Shown piece after piece: positions 14,172 to 23,518 of a stretch of DNA of 64,000 nt (positions are counted from its first letter, which is position 1; each line of letters begins with the position of its first letter). Position numbers and translations under genes: made by a program. Below the pieces are notes generated by a model. The model worked only from the letters and a program-made list of their open reading frames with translations, searched no databases and was not told where the DNA came from. The stretch is from Tessaracoccus lapidicaptus (lineage in GTDB: Bacteria > Actinomycetota > Actinomycetes > Propionibacteriales > Propionibacteriaceae), in assembly GCF_001693815.1 (NCBI RefSeq), contig NZ_MBQD01000004.1:1-64000 (forward strand). Reading direction: 5' to 3'.

Positions 14172-16850
14172 TCAGTGTCCCACCCCGGCCACGACGGGCG
14201 CCTCCTCACGCGGAGCGGTCTCCGGCGCCACGTCGGCCACCTGGAGGCGCGTGCCCTCGACGTCAACCTCGGGAAGGATCCGGTCGAGCCATCTTGGCAG
14301 CCACCAGGCGTGGTCCCCCGCCAAGTGCAGCACCGCCGGGATAAGCGCCATGCGGATGACGAAGGCGTCGATGAGGATGCCCACTGCCAGCGCGAAGCCG
14401 AACTGCCGGATCATGGAGTCCTCGCTGAGGACGAATCCGCCGAAGACGGAGACCATGATGATGGCCGCCGCGACGACGACGCGGCTCGCGTGATGGAAGC
14501 CGTCGACCACTGCCTGCCGCGCGGTCTCGCCGTGCACGTAGGCCTCGCGGATCGAGGTGCCCAGGAAGACCTGGTAGTCCATCGCGAGCCCGTAGAGGAT
14601 GCCGGTGGCCATGATCGGCAGGAAGCTCAGCACCGGGCCGGCGCGATCCACCCCGACCAGCCAGGTGAAGCTGGGATTGCCGAAGGCCGTGACGACGAGT
14701 CCCATGGTGGCGCCGATGGACAGGAGGAAGCCGGCGGTGGCGGCCAGCGGAACCACGACGGAGCGGAACACCACGAACAGGATGACGAGCGACAGGGCGG
14801 CCACCAAGGAGAGGTAAACGGGAATGGCCTCTGCCAGCGACTCGGACAGGTCGATGTTGATGGCCGTAAGCCCCGTGACGCCGATCCGATCAACACCGTT
14901 GAGCTCCGCGGCACGCACCGTCGTGACCAGCTCGGCCGTGCTCTCATCGGTGGGTCCGGCGTCCGGGACGACGGTGTAGAGCACGAGGGAGCGGTCCTCG
15001 GAGGTCCCCATCAGCTGCACATTTGCTGCGGTCTCGTGCGTGGCGAGCTCGGACTGCCATGCCTCGAGCCGGTCCTGGTCCACCGCGCCCGCGTCTGACG
15101 GAGTCAGCGCGACGATGAGCGGGGCGTTCGCGCCCTCACCCAGGGCGTGGGTCACCGAGTCGTAGGCGACGCGCTGACCCGAGTCGGGGGCAGCGACCGC
15201 CCCCGAGGGCATCCCGAGCTGCATCTGGGCGGCGGGCAGCGCCACGGCACCCAGCGCGAAAACGATGAGCACGATCGTGAGGATCGGTCGCGCGGTGACG
15301 CCCTCGACCCAGCGGGTGGCCAGCCGTCCGAAGCGCGAGTGCGCGTGGCCCCGATGGGCCCGCACGGGTTGAGTGCCTCCGCGTCGCCCACGACCGAGCA
15401 GCCCCAGCATGGCAGGGAGCGCCGTCAGGGACAGGGCGATGGCCAGGATGACGGTGACGGCGGCCGTGACCGCCATCGTCGAGACGAATCCCATGCCGAG
15501 GGTGAGCAGCCCGAGGAGCGCGATGACCACCGTCAGCCCGGCGAACAGGACCGCCCCGCCGGCGGTGGCGACGGCGCGGGACGTGGCCTCAACGGCGTCG
15601 AGACCGAGGCGCGCCCGGAGCGACCGCTGCTTGTGGATGATGAAGAGGGCGTAGTCGATCCCCACAGCCAGGCCCAGCATCAGCCCGAGCGCCGGCGTCG
15701 ACGTGGTCATCTCGAAGTTCGCGGAGAGCGCGTAGGCGCCGCCCACCCCGATGAACACGCCGACGAGGGCGAGCAGGATGGGCAGGCCGGCCAGCGCGAG
15801 GGACCCGAGGGTCAGGAGCAGCACGACGGCGGCGATGGCGAGTCCGATGGCCTCACTCCCGCCGATCGGCGGCTCCATCGGCTGCAGGGCGCTGCTTGCG
15901 GCCACCGCGAGGCCCTCCGCCGCGACCTCTCCGTCGACCGCGGCGAGCAGGTCGTCGAGGCTGCCCTCGGGGAGATCGGAGATCTGCTCGGTGAGCTGGA
16001 TGGAGGCGATGGCGACGGTGCCGTCGTCGGACACGACGACCGTCCGGCGCACCCCGTCGGAGGTCTCCAGTGTGGTTCCGCGCGGCGAGGTGCCCTGGAG
16101 GAGTCCGTCCAGGCGGCCGAGGGCCTCGTCGGTGGCCTTCGCGATGGAGTGATCGGCGGTCGCGGCCGGGTCGGTCATGCCCGGCTCGGGTGCCGGGAAC
16201 CCGTCGACCGGGACGCCGAGCGTCTGGAGCTGCGACCGCAGCTGCCCGACCTCGGCGAAGAAGGCGCCGGACTGGGCGATGAGCTGCTCGTCAGGGGCGG
16301 CGAGGAGGGCGCGTGCCGTCGCCGTGGCCTCCGTCAACCGCGCGCCGAGCGCCGCCATGGATTCCTGGTGCGCGGGCGATGCGGACGGCACCCCGCCGGG
16401 GGCAGCGTCCGCCAGGGCGGTGATCAGCGCCGCGAGCTGGGCCCGTACCTCGTCGGCCACCTTGCCCTCAACGGTCGTGCGGACGGTGGTCTCCACCTCC
16501 GCGCGCTGCTCCTCCAACCGGGCGTCCCGGTCCAAGACGAAGCCGGTTCCGACAGCGGCGTCGAGCGCCCCGGCGATCGCGTCTGCCCTGTCCGGGGTAT
16601 CCACCCGCCCGCCGTCGTCGGCATAGAAGACGAGGGTGCCCTGCGTGCCGCCGGCCTCGGGGAGCGCCGCGGTGACCTCGTCCAGCACGAGTTGCGCGGG
16701 GGCGTCGTCGAGCGTGAGACGTGAGGAGATCGACGGGGTCTGCGTCAGCAGCAGCCCGACCACCGCGGCGATGACGAGCACCCAGGCCACCAGGAACGCC
16801 AATGGCCGGGTGGCCGCCGTCCTGCCGAGGCGGTAGAGGATGGAGGACAT
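14172..16850 (-). CDS. MMPL/RND family membrane exporter
   Basis: 892 residues from the ATG at 16850. The layout is that of MMPL proteins: one N-terminal helix (about 15-38), a large extracytoplasmic domain with coiled-coil character, a block of five to six helices, a loop, one helix, a second exported domain and a final block of helices. The segments GLAVGIDYALFIIHKQRSLRARLG and GLAMDYQVFLGTSIREAYVHG are the hallmark proton-relay and loop signatures. Such pumps export lipids, siderophores or drugs using the proton gradient. It forms an operon with the downstream TetR gene under a palindromic operator. Confidence 0.9.
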   Translation of the reverse strand: MSSILYRLGRTAATRPLAFLVAWVLVIAAVVGLLLTQTPSISSRLTLDDAPAQLVLDEVTAALPEAGGTQGTLVFYADDGGRVDTPDRADAIAGALDAAVGTGFVLDRDARLEEQRAEVETTVRTTVEGKVADEVRAQLAALITALADAAPGGVPSASPAHQESMAALGARLTEATATARALLAAPDEQLIAQSGAFFAEVGQLRSQLQTLGVPVDGFPAPEPGMTDPAATADHSIAKATDEALGRLDGLLQGTSPRGTTLETSDGVRRTVVVSDDGTVAIASIQLTEQISDLPEGSLDDLLAAVDGEVAAEGLAVAASSALQPMEPPIGGSEAIGLAIAAVVLLLTLGSLALAGLPILLALVGVFIGVGGAYALSANFEMTTSTPALGLMLGLAVGIDYALFIIHKQRSLRARLGLDAVEATSRAVATAGGAVLFAGLTVVIALLGLLTLGMGFVSTMAVTAAVTVILAIALSLTALPAMLGLLGRGRRGGTQPVRAHRGHAHSRFGRLATRWVEGVTARPILTIVLIVFALGAVALPAAQMQLGMPSGAVAAPDSGQRVAYDSVTHALGEGANAPLIVALTPSDAGAVDQDRLEAWQSELATHETAANVQLMGTSEDRSLVLYTVVPDAGPTDESTAELVTTVRAAELNGVDRIGVTGLTAINIDLSESLAEAIPVYLSLVAALSLVILFVVFRSVVVPLAATAGFLLSIGATMGLVVTAFGNPSFTWLVGVDRAGPVLSFLPIMATGILYGLAMDYQVFLGTSIREAYVHGETARQAVVDGFHHASRVVVAAAIIMVSVFGGFVLSEDSMIRQFGFALAVGILIDAFVIRMALIPAVLHLAGDHAWWLPRWLDRILPEVDVEGTRLQVADVAPETAPREEAPVVAGVGH

Positions 16851-16899
16851 GCGGCTGGCCCTTCGGTGGATGACGGAGACGTCCCCACGGTAGACGCAA

Positions 16900-16935
16900 T
16901 GTTGCCCATTAGGCAACTTTGCCTAATGGGCAACA
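16900..16935. promoter_or_regulatory. Nested palindromic operator (two TTGCC-N5-GGCAA sites)
   Basis: Two perfect 17-bp arms (16900-16916 and 16919-16935) face each other across 2 bp. Each arm itself contains a TTGCCnnnnnGGCAA palindrome, so the site offers two dimer sites 19 bp apart in mirrored order. It lies 50 bp upstream of the MMPL start, overlapping the likely -35 region. This is the expected design for a TetR repressor binding as a pair of dimers. Confidence 0.75.
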
Positions 16936-16947
16936 CATCTCGTGGTG

Positions 16948-18765
16948 TCAGAGCCGGGCGCGGAACTCCGCGTGCTGCCGCATGACGGCCGCGGGGACCT
17001 TGGCACCCATCCGGGCCAGGAACACGTCCGTGTCGTCGGCCTCGGCGCTCAGCGCCTCGGGCTCGATCGCGAACAACGCGTCCCAGTCCTCGCGGCTCAC
17101 CCCCGCCGCCGCGTAGTCGATGGCGCCGTCGACCGGCACGAGGCCGAACGGCGAGTCGACGGCGTCGGCACGACCCTCAATGCGCTCGGTCATCCACGCG
17201 AGGGCTCGGGAGTTCTCCGAGAAGCCGGGCCAGAGGAAGCGGCCGTCCTCGCCGCGGCGGAACCAGTTCACCTGGAAGATCAACGGTGCCTGACCCGAGC
17301 GCCCGAGCCGCTCGCCCACCGTGAGCCAGTGCTGCCAGTGGTCCGCCATGTGGGTCCCGGAGAACGGCAGCATCGCGAAGGGGTCGCGGCGCAGCTCGCC
17401 CAGGGTGCCCTCGGCGGCGGCGGTGCGCTCGGAGGCGAGCGTCGCGCCGATGTAGACGCCGTGCTCCCAGCTCCTGGCCTGCGCAACGAGGGGGACGTTG
17501 GTGGCTCGCCGGCCGCCGAAGATGACGGCGTCGATCGGGACACCCGCAGGGTCGTCCCACGTGTCGGCGATGGACGGGCAGAGGTCCGCGGAGACCGTGA
17601 AACGCGAGTTGGGGTGGGCTGCGGGGGCCTCCGAGTCCGGGGTCCAGTCGCGCCCCAGCCAGTCGACGAGGTGCGACGGGGTCTCCTCGGTGAGGCCCTC
17701 CCACCACACGTCGCCGTCGTCGGTCAGCGCGACGTTCGTGAAGATGGTGTCGCTCTGGACCGTGGCGATGGCGGTGGGGTTGGTGGAGTGGCCGGTGCCA
17801 GGTGCGACGCCGAAGAATCCCGCCTCCGGGTTGATGGCCCGCAGGCGGCCGTCAGGGCCGGGGGCCATCCAGGCGATGTCGTCGCCGATGGTCTCGACCG
17901 TCCAGCCGGGCATGGACGGCTTCAGCATCGCGAAGTTCGTCTTGCCGCAGGCGCTGGGGAACCCGGCGGCGACGTGGAAGGCGCGGCCGCTGGGGTTGGT
18001 CACCTTGAGCAGCAGCATGTGGGCTGCCAGCCAGCCCTCTTGCTCGCCGATCTTGGAGGCGATCCGCAGCGCGAAGGCCTTCTTGGCCAGGATGGCGTTG
18101 CCGCCGTACGCCGAGCCGTAGGACCAGATCTCGCGCGTCTCGGGGTAGTGGACGATGTACTTCGTCTCGTTGCACGGCCAGGCGACGTCGGCGTCCCCCG
18201 GCTGCAGCGGAGCCCCCACCGAGTGGACGGCGGGCACCCACTCGGTGCGCGGGCCGATCTGCGCCAGGGCGTCTGCCCCCATCCGTGTCATCGTGCCGGT
18301 GCTGAGCACGACGTACGGCGAGTCGGTGACCTGGACGCCGAGGCGGGCGAGCGGGCTGCCGACAGGGCCCATGGAGAAGGGCATGACGTACATCGTGCGA
18401 CCGCGCATGGCGCCCCGGAACAGGCCGGTCAGCGTCACGCGCATCTCCGCGGGAGCCGCCCAGTTGTTGGTGGGACCGGCGTCGTCCTCCCGCTCGGAGC
18501 AGATGAAGGTGCGCGACTCGACGCGGGCCACGTCGCTCGGGTTCGAGCGGGCCAGGTAGCTGTTGGGGCGCTTCTCCGGGTTGAGCCGGATGAGCGTGCC
18601 GGCGGCCACGGCCTCGTCGAGCAGGCGCTGTCGCTCGGCGGCGGAGCCGTCGCACCACACGATCCGGTCGGGCTGTGTGAGTTCGGCGATCGAGTCCACC
18701 CAATCGACGACTCGGGAGTCGGCGTTGTCGGGGGCGTGGCGGGTGAGAGTGGCGGTGGCGGTCAT
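16948..18765 (-). CDS. pckG: Phosphoenolpyruvate carboxykinase (GTP)
   Basis: 605 residues, the usual length for GTP-dependent PEPCK. It shows the P-loop [12 protein letters not shown], the PEPCK-specific [19 protein letters not shown] segment, [26 protein letters not shown] near the N-terminus and IFGGRRA. The enzyme converts oxaloacetate plus GTP to PEP, CO2 and GDP, the first committed step of gluconeogenesis; in this group it may also run toward carboxylation. It has its own GGGAGA site and is divergent from the RamB-like regulator gene, a plausible controller of carbon switching. Confidence 0.97.
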   Translation of the reverse strand: MTATATLTRHAPDNADSRVVDWVDSIAELTQPDRIVWCDGSAAERQRLLDEAVAAGTLIRLNPEKRPNSYLARSNPSDVARVESRTFICSEREDDAGPTNNWAAPAEMRVTLTGLFRGAMRGRTMYVMPFSMGPVGSPLARLGVQVTDSPYVVLSTGTMTRMGADALAQIGPRTEWVPAVHSVGAPLQPGDADVAWPCNETKYIVHYPETREIWSYGSAYGGNAILAKKAFALRIASKIGEQEGWLAAHMLLLKVTNPSGRAFHVAAGFPSACGKTNFAMLKPSMPGWTVETIGDDIAWMAPGPDGRLRAINPEAGFFGVAPGTGHSTNPTAIATVQSDTIFTNVALTDDGDVWWEGLTEETPSHLVDWLGRDWTPDSEAPAAHPNSRFTVSADLCPSIADTWDDPAGVPIDAVIFGGRRATNVPLVAQARSWEHGVYIGATLASERTAAAEGTLGELRRDPFAMLPFSGTHMADHWQHWLTVGERLGRSGQAPLIFQVNWFRRGEDGRFLWPGFSENSRALAWMTERIEGRADAVDSPFGLVPVDGAIDYAAAGVSREDWDALFAIEPEALSAEADDTDVFLARMGAKVPAAVMRQHAEFRARL

Positions 18766-18840
18766 GCGAATCTCCCTGTGGTGCGCTGCGGTGCGGATAA
18801 CCTCGTGGTTTCACCATAGGCAGCGGACCCCGCGGTCTGG

Positions 18841-18872
18841 ATAGTCGAATTGCTGTGAAGTTTGGCTATTCT
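18841..18872. promoter_or_regulatory. Dyad in the pckG/ramB-like intergenic region
   Basis: ATAGTCGAA at 18841 faces TTTGGCTAT ending at 18869, an imperfect dyad with matching ATAG/CTAT ends. A -10-like TATTCT (18867-18872) for the regulator gene overlaps its right end. It may be the autoregulatory site of the divergent XRE protein. Confidence 0.35.
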
Positions 18873-18890
18873 TCTCATAGAGTGAAGTCC

Positions 18891-20321
18891 ATGGCAGATC
18901 TCTCGACGCTGGGGCGCCGCATCAGACATTTCCGCACCAAGGCCGGCCTGACGCTGGAAGAAGTGGGAGAGATCACAGGGACCGCCCCCAGTCAGCTGTC
19001 CATGATCGAGAACGGACACCGCGAGCCCCGCCTGTCCCTCCTGGAGTCGCTGGCGACGGCGCTGGCGGTCTCGACGTCGGACCTGCTCGACGGGGAACCG
19101 CCGTCGCCGCGCGCAGCCCTGGAGATCGAGCTGGAGCGGGCGCAAGCATCCCCGGCCTATCGCGAGCTCGGCCTGCCGATCCTTCGGCCCACCCGCGCCA
19201 TGTCCGACACCATGCTCAAGACCCTCGTGGGCCTCCATCGCGAGCTCGACCGGCGGGCGCGGATGTCGATCGCGACCCCCGAGGAGGCGCGGCGCGCCAA
19301 CACGCAGCACCGGGCGGACATGCGCGAGCGGAACAACCACCTGCCCGAGATCGAGGCGATCGCCGAGCAGGCCACCAAGGCCGTGCGCCACACCACCGGG
19401 GCTCTGACACACCGCGCCGTGGCGCAGATCGCCCAACAGGTGGGGCTCACCATCGTGCACACCGACGACCTGCCGCACTCGGCGCGCGCCGTCGTCGACC
19501 GGGAGCATGGCCGGATCTACATTCCGCCCGCCTCCATCCCCGGCGGCCACGGGCTCCGGTCCCTCGCCCTGCAGGCCGTGGCCAACAGGATGCTCGGCCA
19601 CCGGGAGCCCGTCGACTATGCCGACTTCCTGCGGCAGCGCCTTGAGGCCAGCTACTTCGCCGCCGCGTGTCTGATGCCCCGTGCGGCATCGGTCGAGTTC
19701 CTGGAGCGAGCGAAGCGGAACCGCAACATCGCGATCGAGGACTTCCGCGACACCTTCGGCGTCACGCACGAAGGCGCCGCGCTGCGGTTCACCAATCTCG
19801 CCACGCAGTATCTGGGCATCACGCTGCACTACCTGCGCGTCGACGGCGACGGCAGCGTGGTCGGCGCCTACGAGAACGACGGGCTGCCCCTGCCCCAGGA
19901 CGCGACCGGATCCACCGAGGGCGAGGTGGTCTGCCGGCACTGGAGCGCCCGGCAGGCGTTCGCCCGGACCACGCGCACCAGCGAGCACTACCAGTACACC
20001 GACACCCCCGTCGGCACGTTCTTCGAGTCCACACAGACCGGCATCGGCACGAACTCGGAGTTCTCCATCACGCTCGGGGTCCCGTACGCCGAGTCCAAGT
20101 GGTTCCGGGGGCGTGAGACCCAGCGGCGCGAGCTGTCGACCTGCCCGGACGCGCGGTGCTGCCGCAGGCCCGACGACGGGCTGACCGAGCGCTGGAAGGG
20201 TCAGGGGTGGGCGTCGCCGAGGGTGCGCACACACCTGTTCGCGCCCCTGCCCCAAGGCACCTACCCAGGCGTCGACGACCGCGAGCTCTACGAGTTCCTG
20301 GAGGCCCACGCGCACGACTGA
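18891..20321 (+). CDS. RamB-like XRE transcriptional regulator
   Basis: 476 residues from the ATG at 18891 (a GTG at 18855 adds 12). The N-terminal XRE helix-turn-helix is RHFRTKAGLTLEEVGEITGTAPSQLSMIENGHREP. It is followed by a long region related to the ImmA/IrrE-like and short-chain fatty acyl regulator domains of RamB/ScfR proteins. The metal-binding HExxH is absent: the position reads ALQAVANRMLGHREP. The C-terminus holds the Cys-containing segment CPDARCCRRP. In corynebacteria RamB controls acetate and glyoxylate-cycle genes. Here the divergent target is pckG, so control of gluconeogenesis is a reasonable inference. Confidence 0.85.
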   Translation: MADLSTLGRRIRHFRTKAGLTLEEVGEITGTAPSQLSMIENGHREPRLSLLESLATALAVSTSDLLDGEPPSPRAALEIELERAQASPAYRELGLPILRPTRAMSDTMLKTLVGLHRELDRRARMSIATPEEARRANTQHRADMRERNNHLPEIEAIAEQATKAVRHTTGALTHRAVAQIAQQVGLTIVHTDDLPHSARAVVDREHGRIYIPPASIPGGHGLRSLALQAVANRMLGHREPVDYADFLRQRLEASYFAAACLMPRAASVEFLERAKRNRNIAIEDFRDTFGVTHEGAALRFTNLATQYLGITLHYLRVDGDGSVVGAYENDGLPLPQDATGSTEGEVVCRHWSARQAFARTTRTSEHYQYTDTPVGTFFESTQTGIGTNSEFSITLGVPYAESKWFRGRETQRRELSTCPDARCCRRPDDGLTERWKGQGWASPRVRTHLFAPLPQGTYPGVDDRELYEFLEAHAHD

Positions 20322-20400
20322 GACCCGCCTGTACGCTCGTCGTTTCCGCACCCCGGGAGCGCCCCGCGAGCGTACGATCGTGGTGAGGTGAGGAGGGGCC

Positions 20401-20811
20401 ATGGCCCTCATGACAACGTCCTCGCGACCGCGCACCACGATGCGCAGAGTCGCCGCTCTCCTGAGTCTGGTGGTCAGCGCCACCTACCTGGTGGTGTTCC
20501 TGCAGCTGTTGCGGACCTTCGGCGAGCTGCCCGACGATCCCACTCCCGCGTTCGAGTTCCTGGCGGGCGTCTATCTGGTGGGGGCCATCGTGACGCTCGT
20601 CTTCGACAACCGTGGGCTCCAGTGGTTGGGCGCCGCCGTCCAGGTGGCGCTCCTTGCGGGCTATGTGGGGATCACGGTGCTCAAGGAGCAGGAGTTCGCC
20701 CGACGGTTCCTGGTGCAGGGCGTGCTGATCTCGGTCGCCCAGGTCGCGTTGCTGGCCGTGTTGGTCGCCCTGGCGCTGGGACGCGGCATGGAAGACGCCG
20801 GCTCGGCCTGA
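20401..20811 (+). CDS. Small four-helix membrane protein
   Basis: 136 residues with four predicted helices (about 15-35, 48-66, 74-92 and 103-127) and no recognised family. GAGGAGGGGCC ahead of the ATG gives a good Shine-Dalgarno site. A TACGAT -10-like box lies about 24 nt upstream. It is followed after 80 bp by a DUF456 gene on the same strand. Function unknown. Confidence 0.7.
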   Translation: MALMTTSSRPRTTMRRVAALLSLVVSATYLVVFLQLLRTFGELPDDPTPAFEFLAGVYLVGAIVTLVFDNRGLQWLGAAVQVALLAGYVGITVLKEQEFARRFLVQGVLISVAQVALLAVLVALALGRGMEDAGSA

Positions 20812-20891
20812 GTCGCGTCGCTCGACCTCCGGGCGCCGGCCCCGACCGACGGCACGGCCCTCGGACCCTCGCGCGCCGTAGGGTGGGGCGC

Positions 20892-21383
20892 GTGACTGTC
20901 GAAGTTGTCGCCGCGATCGCGGCTGTGGTCCTGGCCCTCGTCGGCCTCGTTGGCATCGTCTTTCCCGTGCTGCCTGGCAGCATCCTCGTCGGCGGCGGAG
21001 CGCTGGTGTGGGCCATCTGGGGCACGTCCGGCTGGGGCTGGGTCGCGTTCGGGGTGGCCGTCGTCCTGCTGCTCATCGGCGGGCTCAGCAGTTGGGCGCT
21101 CACCGGGCGCTCCCTGCAGCAGCGACAGATCCCCAAGTGGCCGATCGCCGTCGGCCTCCTACTCGGTATCGTCGGAATGATCCTGCTGCCCGGGTTCGGC
21201 CTGCCGATCGGCTTTGTCGTCGGACTGCTCGTAGCCGAGTGGTACCGGGTGCGCGACCTGCGCCAGGCGGCGGTCACCAGCTGGGAGACGGTCAAGGCCC
21301 TCGGGCTGGGCATCCTCATCGAACTCGGCTGCGCGATGCTGGCGACGGCGGTGCTCGCGGTGAGCGTCGCGACGGCCTGGTGA
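20892..21383 (+). CDS. DUF456 domain membrane protein
   Basis: 163 residues from the GTG at 20892. The three glycine-rich helical pairs with GLVGIVFPVLPGSILVGGG and LLPGFGLPIGFVVGLLVAEW are typical of DUF456 proteins, small polytopic membrane proteins of unknown function. A TAGGGT box ends 7 nt before the start and there is no spaced Shine-Dalgarno, which fits leaderless expression. The longer frame upstream is not membrane-like. Confidence 0.8.
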   Translation: MTVEVVAAIAAVVLALVGLVGIVFPVLPGSILVGGGALVWAIWGTSGWGWVAFGVAVVLLLIGGLSSWALTGRSLQQRQIPKWPIAVGLLLGIVGMILLPGFGLPIGFVVGLLVAEWYRVRDLRQAAVTSWETVKALGLGILIELGCAMLATAVLAVSVATAW

Positions 21384-21446
21384 CGCCGCCGCTGCTCCCG
21401 ATTCCGCCTGCGTCGCCCGCAGGCCACCCACCGCAGAAACCCACTC

Positions 21447-21494
21447 TTGACAGGACCGCGCCGACCTGCTTACTCTTCTAGTTATACGCATAAC
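21447..21494 (+). promoter_or_regulatory. Promoter and LacI-type operator of the fructan operon
   Basis: A perfect TTGACA (21447-21452) is followed after 18 bp by TACTCT. Right behind it, at 21481-21494, lies GTTATACGCATAAC, a near-perfect palindrome with the central CG typical of LacI/GalR operators. The position at about +1 to +15 implies repression of the operon, including the lacI gene itself. Confidence 0.65.
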
Positions 21495-21509
21495 CCAGAG
21501 AGGTGTTCG

Positions 21510-22535
21510 ATGGAGAACCAGCCAACCATGAACGACGTCGCCGCGGCAGCCGGCGTGTCGCAGGCGACGGTGTCCATGGTGCTCAACGGGACCCGCTCGG
21601 GACGCGTGTCGGCCGCCACGGCGCAGCGGGTCCTCGACGCCGCCAAGGATCTGGGCTTCCGCACCAACGTCCACGCCAAGGTGCTCCGCGAGGGCAAATC
21701 GCGGATGATCGGGCTCATCGGCGACGAGGTGGCCACCACCGAGTTCGCCGGGGAGATGATCCTCGGCGCCCAGCAGGAAGCCTGGCGTCAGGGATACGTG
21801 CTGCTCACCGTCGACACCGCCGGCGATCCCGGGCTCGAGAAGGCCGCCATCTCGATGATGCAGTCCTACCGCGTGGCGGGGGTGATCTACGCCGCCATGT
21901 ACCACCGCAAGGTCGAGGTGCCCGCGACCCTTGCCGGCATACCCACTGTCTGCGTCAACTCCCAGGATGCGAGCGGCTCGCTCACCAGCATCTTCCCCGA
22001 CGAGGTGGCGGGCGGGCGTGACGCCGCCCGGATCCTCCTCGACGCGGGCCACCGTCGCATCGCCATGATCAACATCGCCCCCGAGGGATCGCCGCTGCCC
22101 GCCGCCACCGGCCGCCTCCAGGGGTTCACCGACGCCCTGGCCGACGCCGGGCTCCTGCTGGACCCGCGCCAACTCCGCTACGGCGACGGCGCCTACGAGG
22201 ACGGGCTCACGTTCGGCGCGGAGCTTCTCAGCCGGTCGGACCGCCCCACGGCCATCTTCTGCGGCAACGACCGGACCGCTCTGGGCACGTACCACGCCGC
22301 CCATCTCCTTGGGCTCTCCGTGCCCGACGACGTCAGCATCGTCGGGTTCGACAACCAGTCCCTCCTGATCCCGATGTTCTCCCCGCGCCTCACGACGTTC
22401 CAGCTCCCGCTCGTGGAGATGGGACGCCTCGCGGTCGCCGAGGTGTTGAGCGGCAGCTCGACGCCGAAGCGACTCGCCGTTGATTGCACCCTCCACTCCC
22501 GCGACTCCGTCGCGCTCGCAAAGGTCCCCGCATGA
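21510..22535 (+). CDS. LacI family regulator of the fructan-use operon
   Basis: 341 residues. The N-terminal HTH reads MNDVAAAAGVSQATVSMVLNGTRSGRVS, with the hinge helix region following, then a periplasmic-binding-type effector domain ending GFDNQSLLIPMFSPRLTTFQLP. It is the first gene of a five-gene unit with an Lpl-type importer and a GH32 enzyme, so the inducer is probably a fructo-oligosaccharide or fructose derivative. GAGAGGTG precedes the ATG. Its stop overlaps the permease start (ATGA). Confidence 0.9.
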   Translation: MENQPTMNDVAAAAGVSQATVSMVLNGTRSGRVSAATAQRVLDAAKDLGFRTNVHAKVLREGKSRMIGLIGDEVATTEFAGEMILGAQQEAWRQGYVLLTVDTAGDPGLEKAAISMMQSYRVAGVIYAAMYHRKVEVPATLAGIPTVCVNSQDASGSLTSIFPDEVAGGRDAARILLDAGHRRIAMINIAPEGSPLPAATGRLQGFTDALADAGLLLDPRQLRYGDGAYEDGLTFGAELLSRSDRPTAIFCGNDRTALGTYHAAHLLGLSVPDDVSIVGFDNQSLLIPMFSPRLTTFQLPLVEMGRLAVAEVLSGSSTPKRLAVDCTLHSRDSVALAKVPA

Positions 22536-23518
22536 CGTCCACCAGCACCGTCCTCCCGCCGCCCCCGGCCCCGCAGGTCGCCGAGCCGGCCCCCGCCACC
22601 ACGACACGCAGGCGTGTCTCGCGGCGGGCCGCCATCCTTCGCTCTTGGCAGTTATACGTACTACTGGCACCCGGCCTGATCTATCTGCTGATCTTCAAGT
22701 ACTGGCCGATGTACGGCGCCCAGATCGCGTTCCGCAACTACAACCCCGCCTCGGGATTCACCGGTAGCCCGTGGGTCGGCCTCATGCACTTCGAGCGGTT
22801 CATCAACTCGTTCCAGTTCGAAGAGCTGCTGGTCAACACGCTGACCATCAACACCGTCGGCCTGCTCGTCGCGTTCCCCGTGCCCATCGTCCTGGCACTG
22901 ATCGTCAACCAGCTCTCGTCGCGGCGGTTCAAGAAGGTCGTGCAGAGCGTCCTGTACGCGCCGTCGTTCATCTCCGTCGTCGTCGTGGTGGGCATGATCT
23001 TCCTGCTCTTCAGCCCCGGCTCCGGGATCGTCAACAACGTCATCGAACTCTCCGGAGGCGAGCCGATCTTCTTCATGGGAGACCCGGAGTGGTTCCGGCC
23101 CCTCTACATCGGCTCGGACATCTGGCAGAACGCCGGCTTCTCGATGATCATCTACCTCGCCGCCCTCACGGCCATCGATCCGTCGCTGCATGAGGCGGCC
23201 AAGATGGACGGCGCCAACAAATTCCGCCGCATCTGGCACATCGACATTCCGGGCATCATGCCTGTCGTCACGATCCTCTTCGTCCTGGCGATCGGCAACA
23301 TCTTCAACCTCGGTTTCGAGAAGGTCTATCTGATGCAGACCCCGCTCAATCTCGACACCTCAGAGATCATCAACACCTACGTGTACAAGGCGGGCCTCCA
23401 GCAGGCGCAATTCAGCTACTCGGCCGCCATCGGGCTGTTCAACTCGGTCCTCAACCTCATCCTTCTCGTGACGTTCAACTACGTCGCCAAGAAGGCCAAC
23501 CAATCCTCTCTCTGGTGA
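22532..23518 (+). CDS. ABC sugar permease, LplB type
   Basis: 328 residues with six predicted helices after an unusually long Pro/Ala/Thr-rich, then Arg-rich cytoplasmic N-terminus (about 35 residues). The EAA loop is EAAKMDGANKFRRIWHIDIPGI, contacting the ATPase. Sequence style (LAPGLIYLLIFKYWPMYGAQIAFRNY) is that of LplB/YtcP-neighbour importers for complex sugars. It overlaps the lacI stop by 4 bp and is followed by its LplC partner. A cluster of rare codons (TTA TAC GTA CTA) at about residues 41-44 resembles the operator sequence upstream. Confidence 0.92.
   Translation: MTSTSTVLPPPPAPQVAEPAPATTTRRRVSRRAAILRSWQLYVLLAPGLIYLLIFKYWPMYGAQIAFRNYNPASGFTGSPWVGLMHFERFINSFQFEELLVNTLTINTVGLLVAFPVPIVLALIVNQLSSRRFKKVVQSVLYAPSFISVVVVVGMIFLLFSPGSGIVNNVIELSGGEPIFFMGDPEWFRPLYIGSDIWQNAGFSMIIYLAALTAIDPSLHEAAKMDGANKFRRIWHIDIPGIMPVVTILFVLAIGNIFNLGFEKVYLMQTPLNLDTSEIINTYVYKAGLQQAQFSYSAAIGLFNSVLNLILLVTFNYVAKKANQSSLW
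22651..22664 (+). promoter_or_regulatory. Operator-like sequence inside the permease gene
   Basis: GTTATACGTACTAC repeats the first eight bases of the operator at 21481 and includes a very rare TTA leucine codon. It is about 1170 bp downstream of the promoter operator. It could be an auxiliary operator or a chance match. Confidence 0.25.

Noticed and set aside
14106-16724. Long plus-strand frames opposite the MMPL gene
   Set aside because: Asp/Glu/Arg/Gly-rich shadows without motifs; the minus strand has intact MMPL signatures.
16942-18819. Plus-strand frame of 625 codons opposite pckG
   Set aside because: pckG has complete PEPCK motifs and normal length; the opposite frame is low-complexity.
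18762-20483. Minus-strand frame of 573 codons opposite the RamB-like gene
   Set aside because: No domain recognised; the plus strand has a clear XRE helix-turn-helix and family layout.
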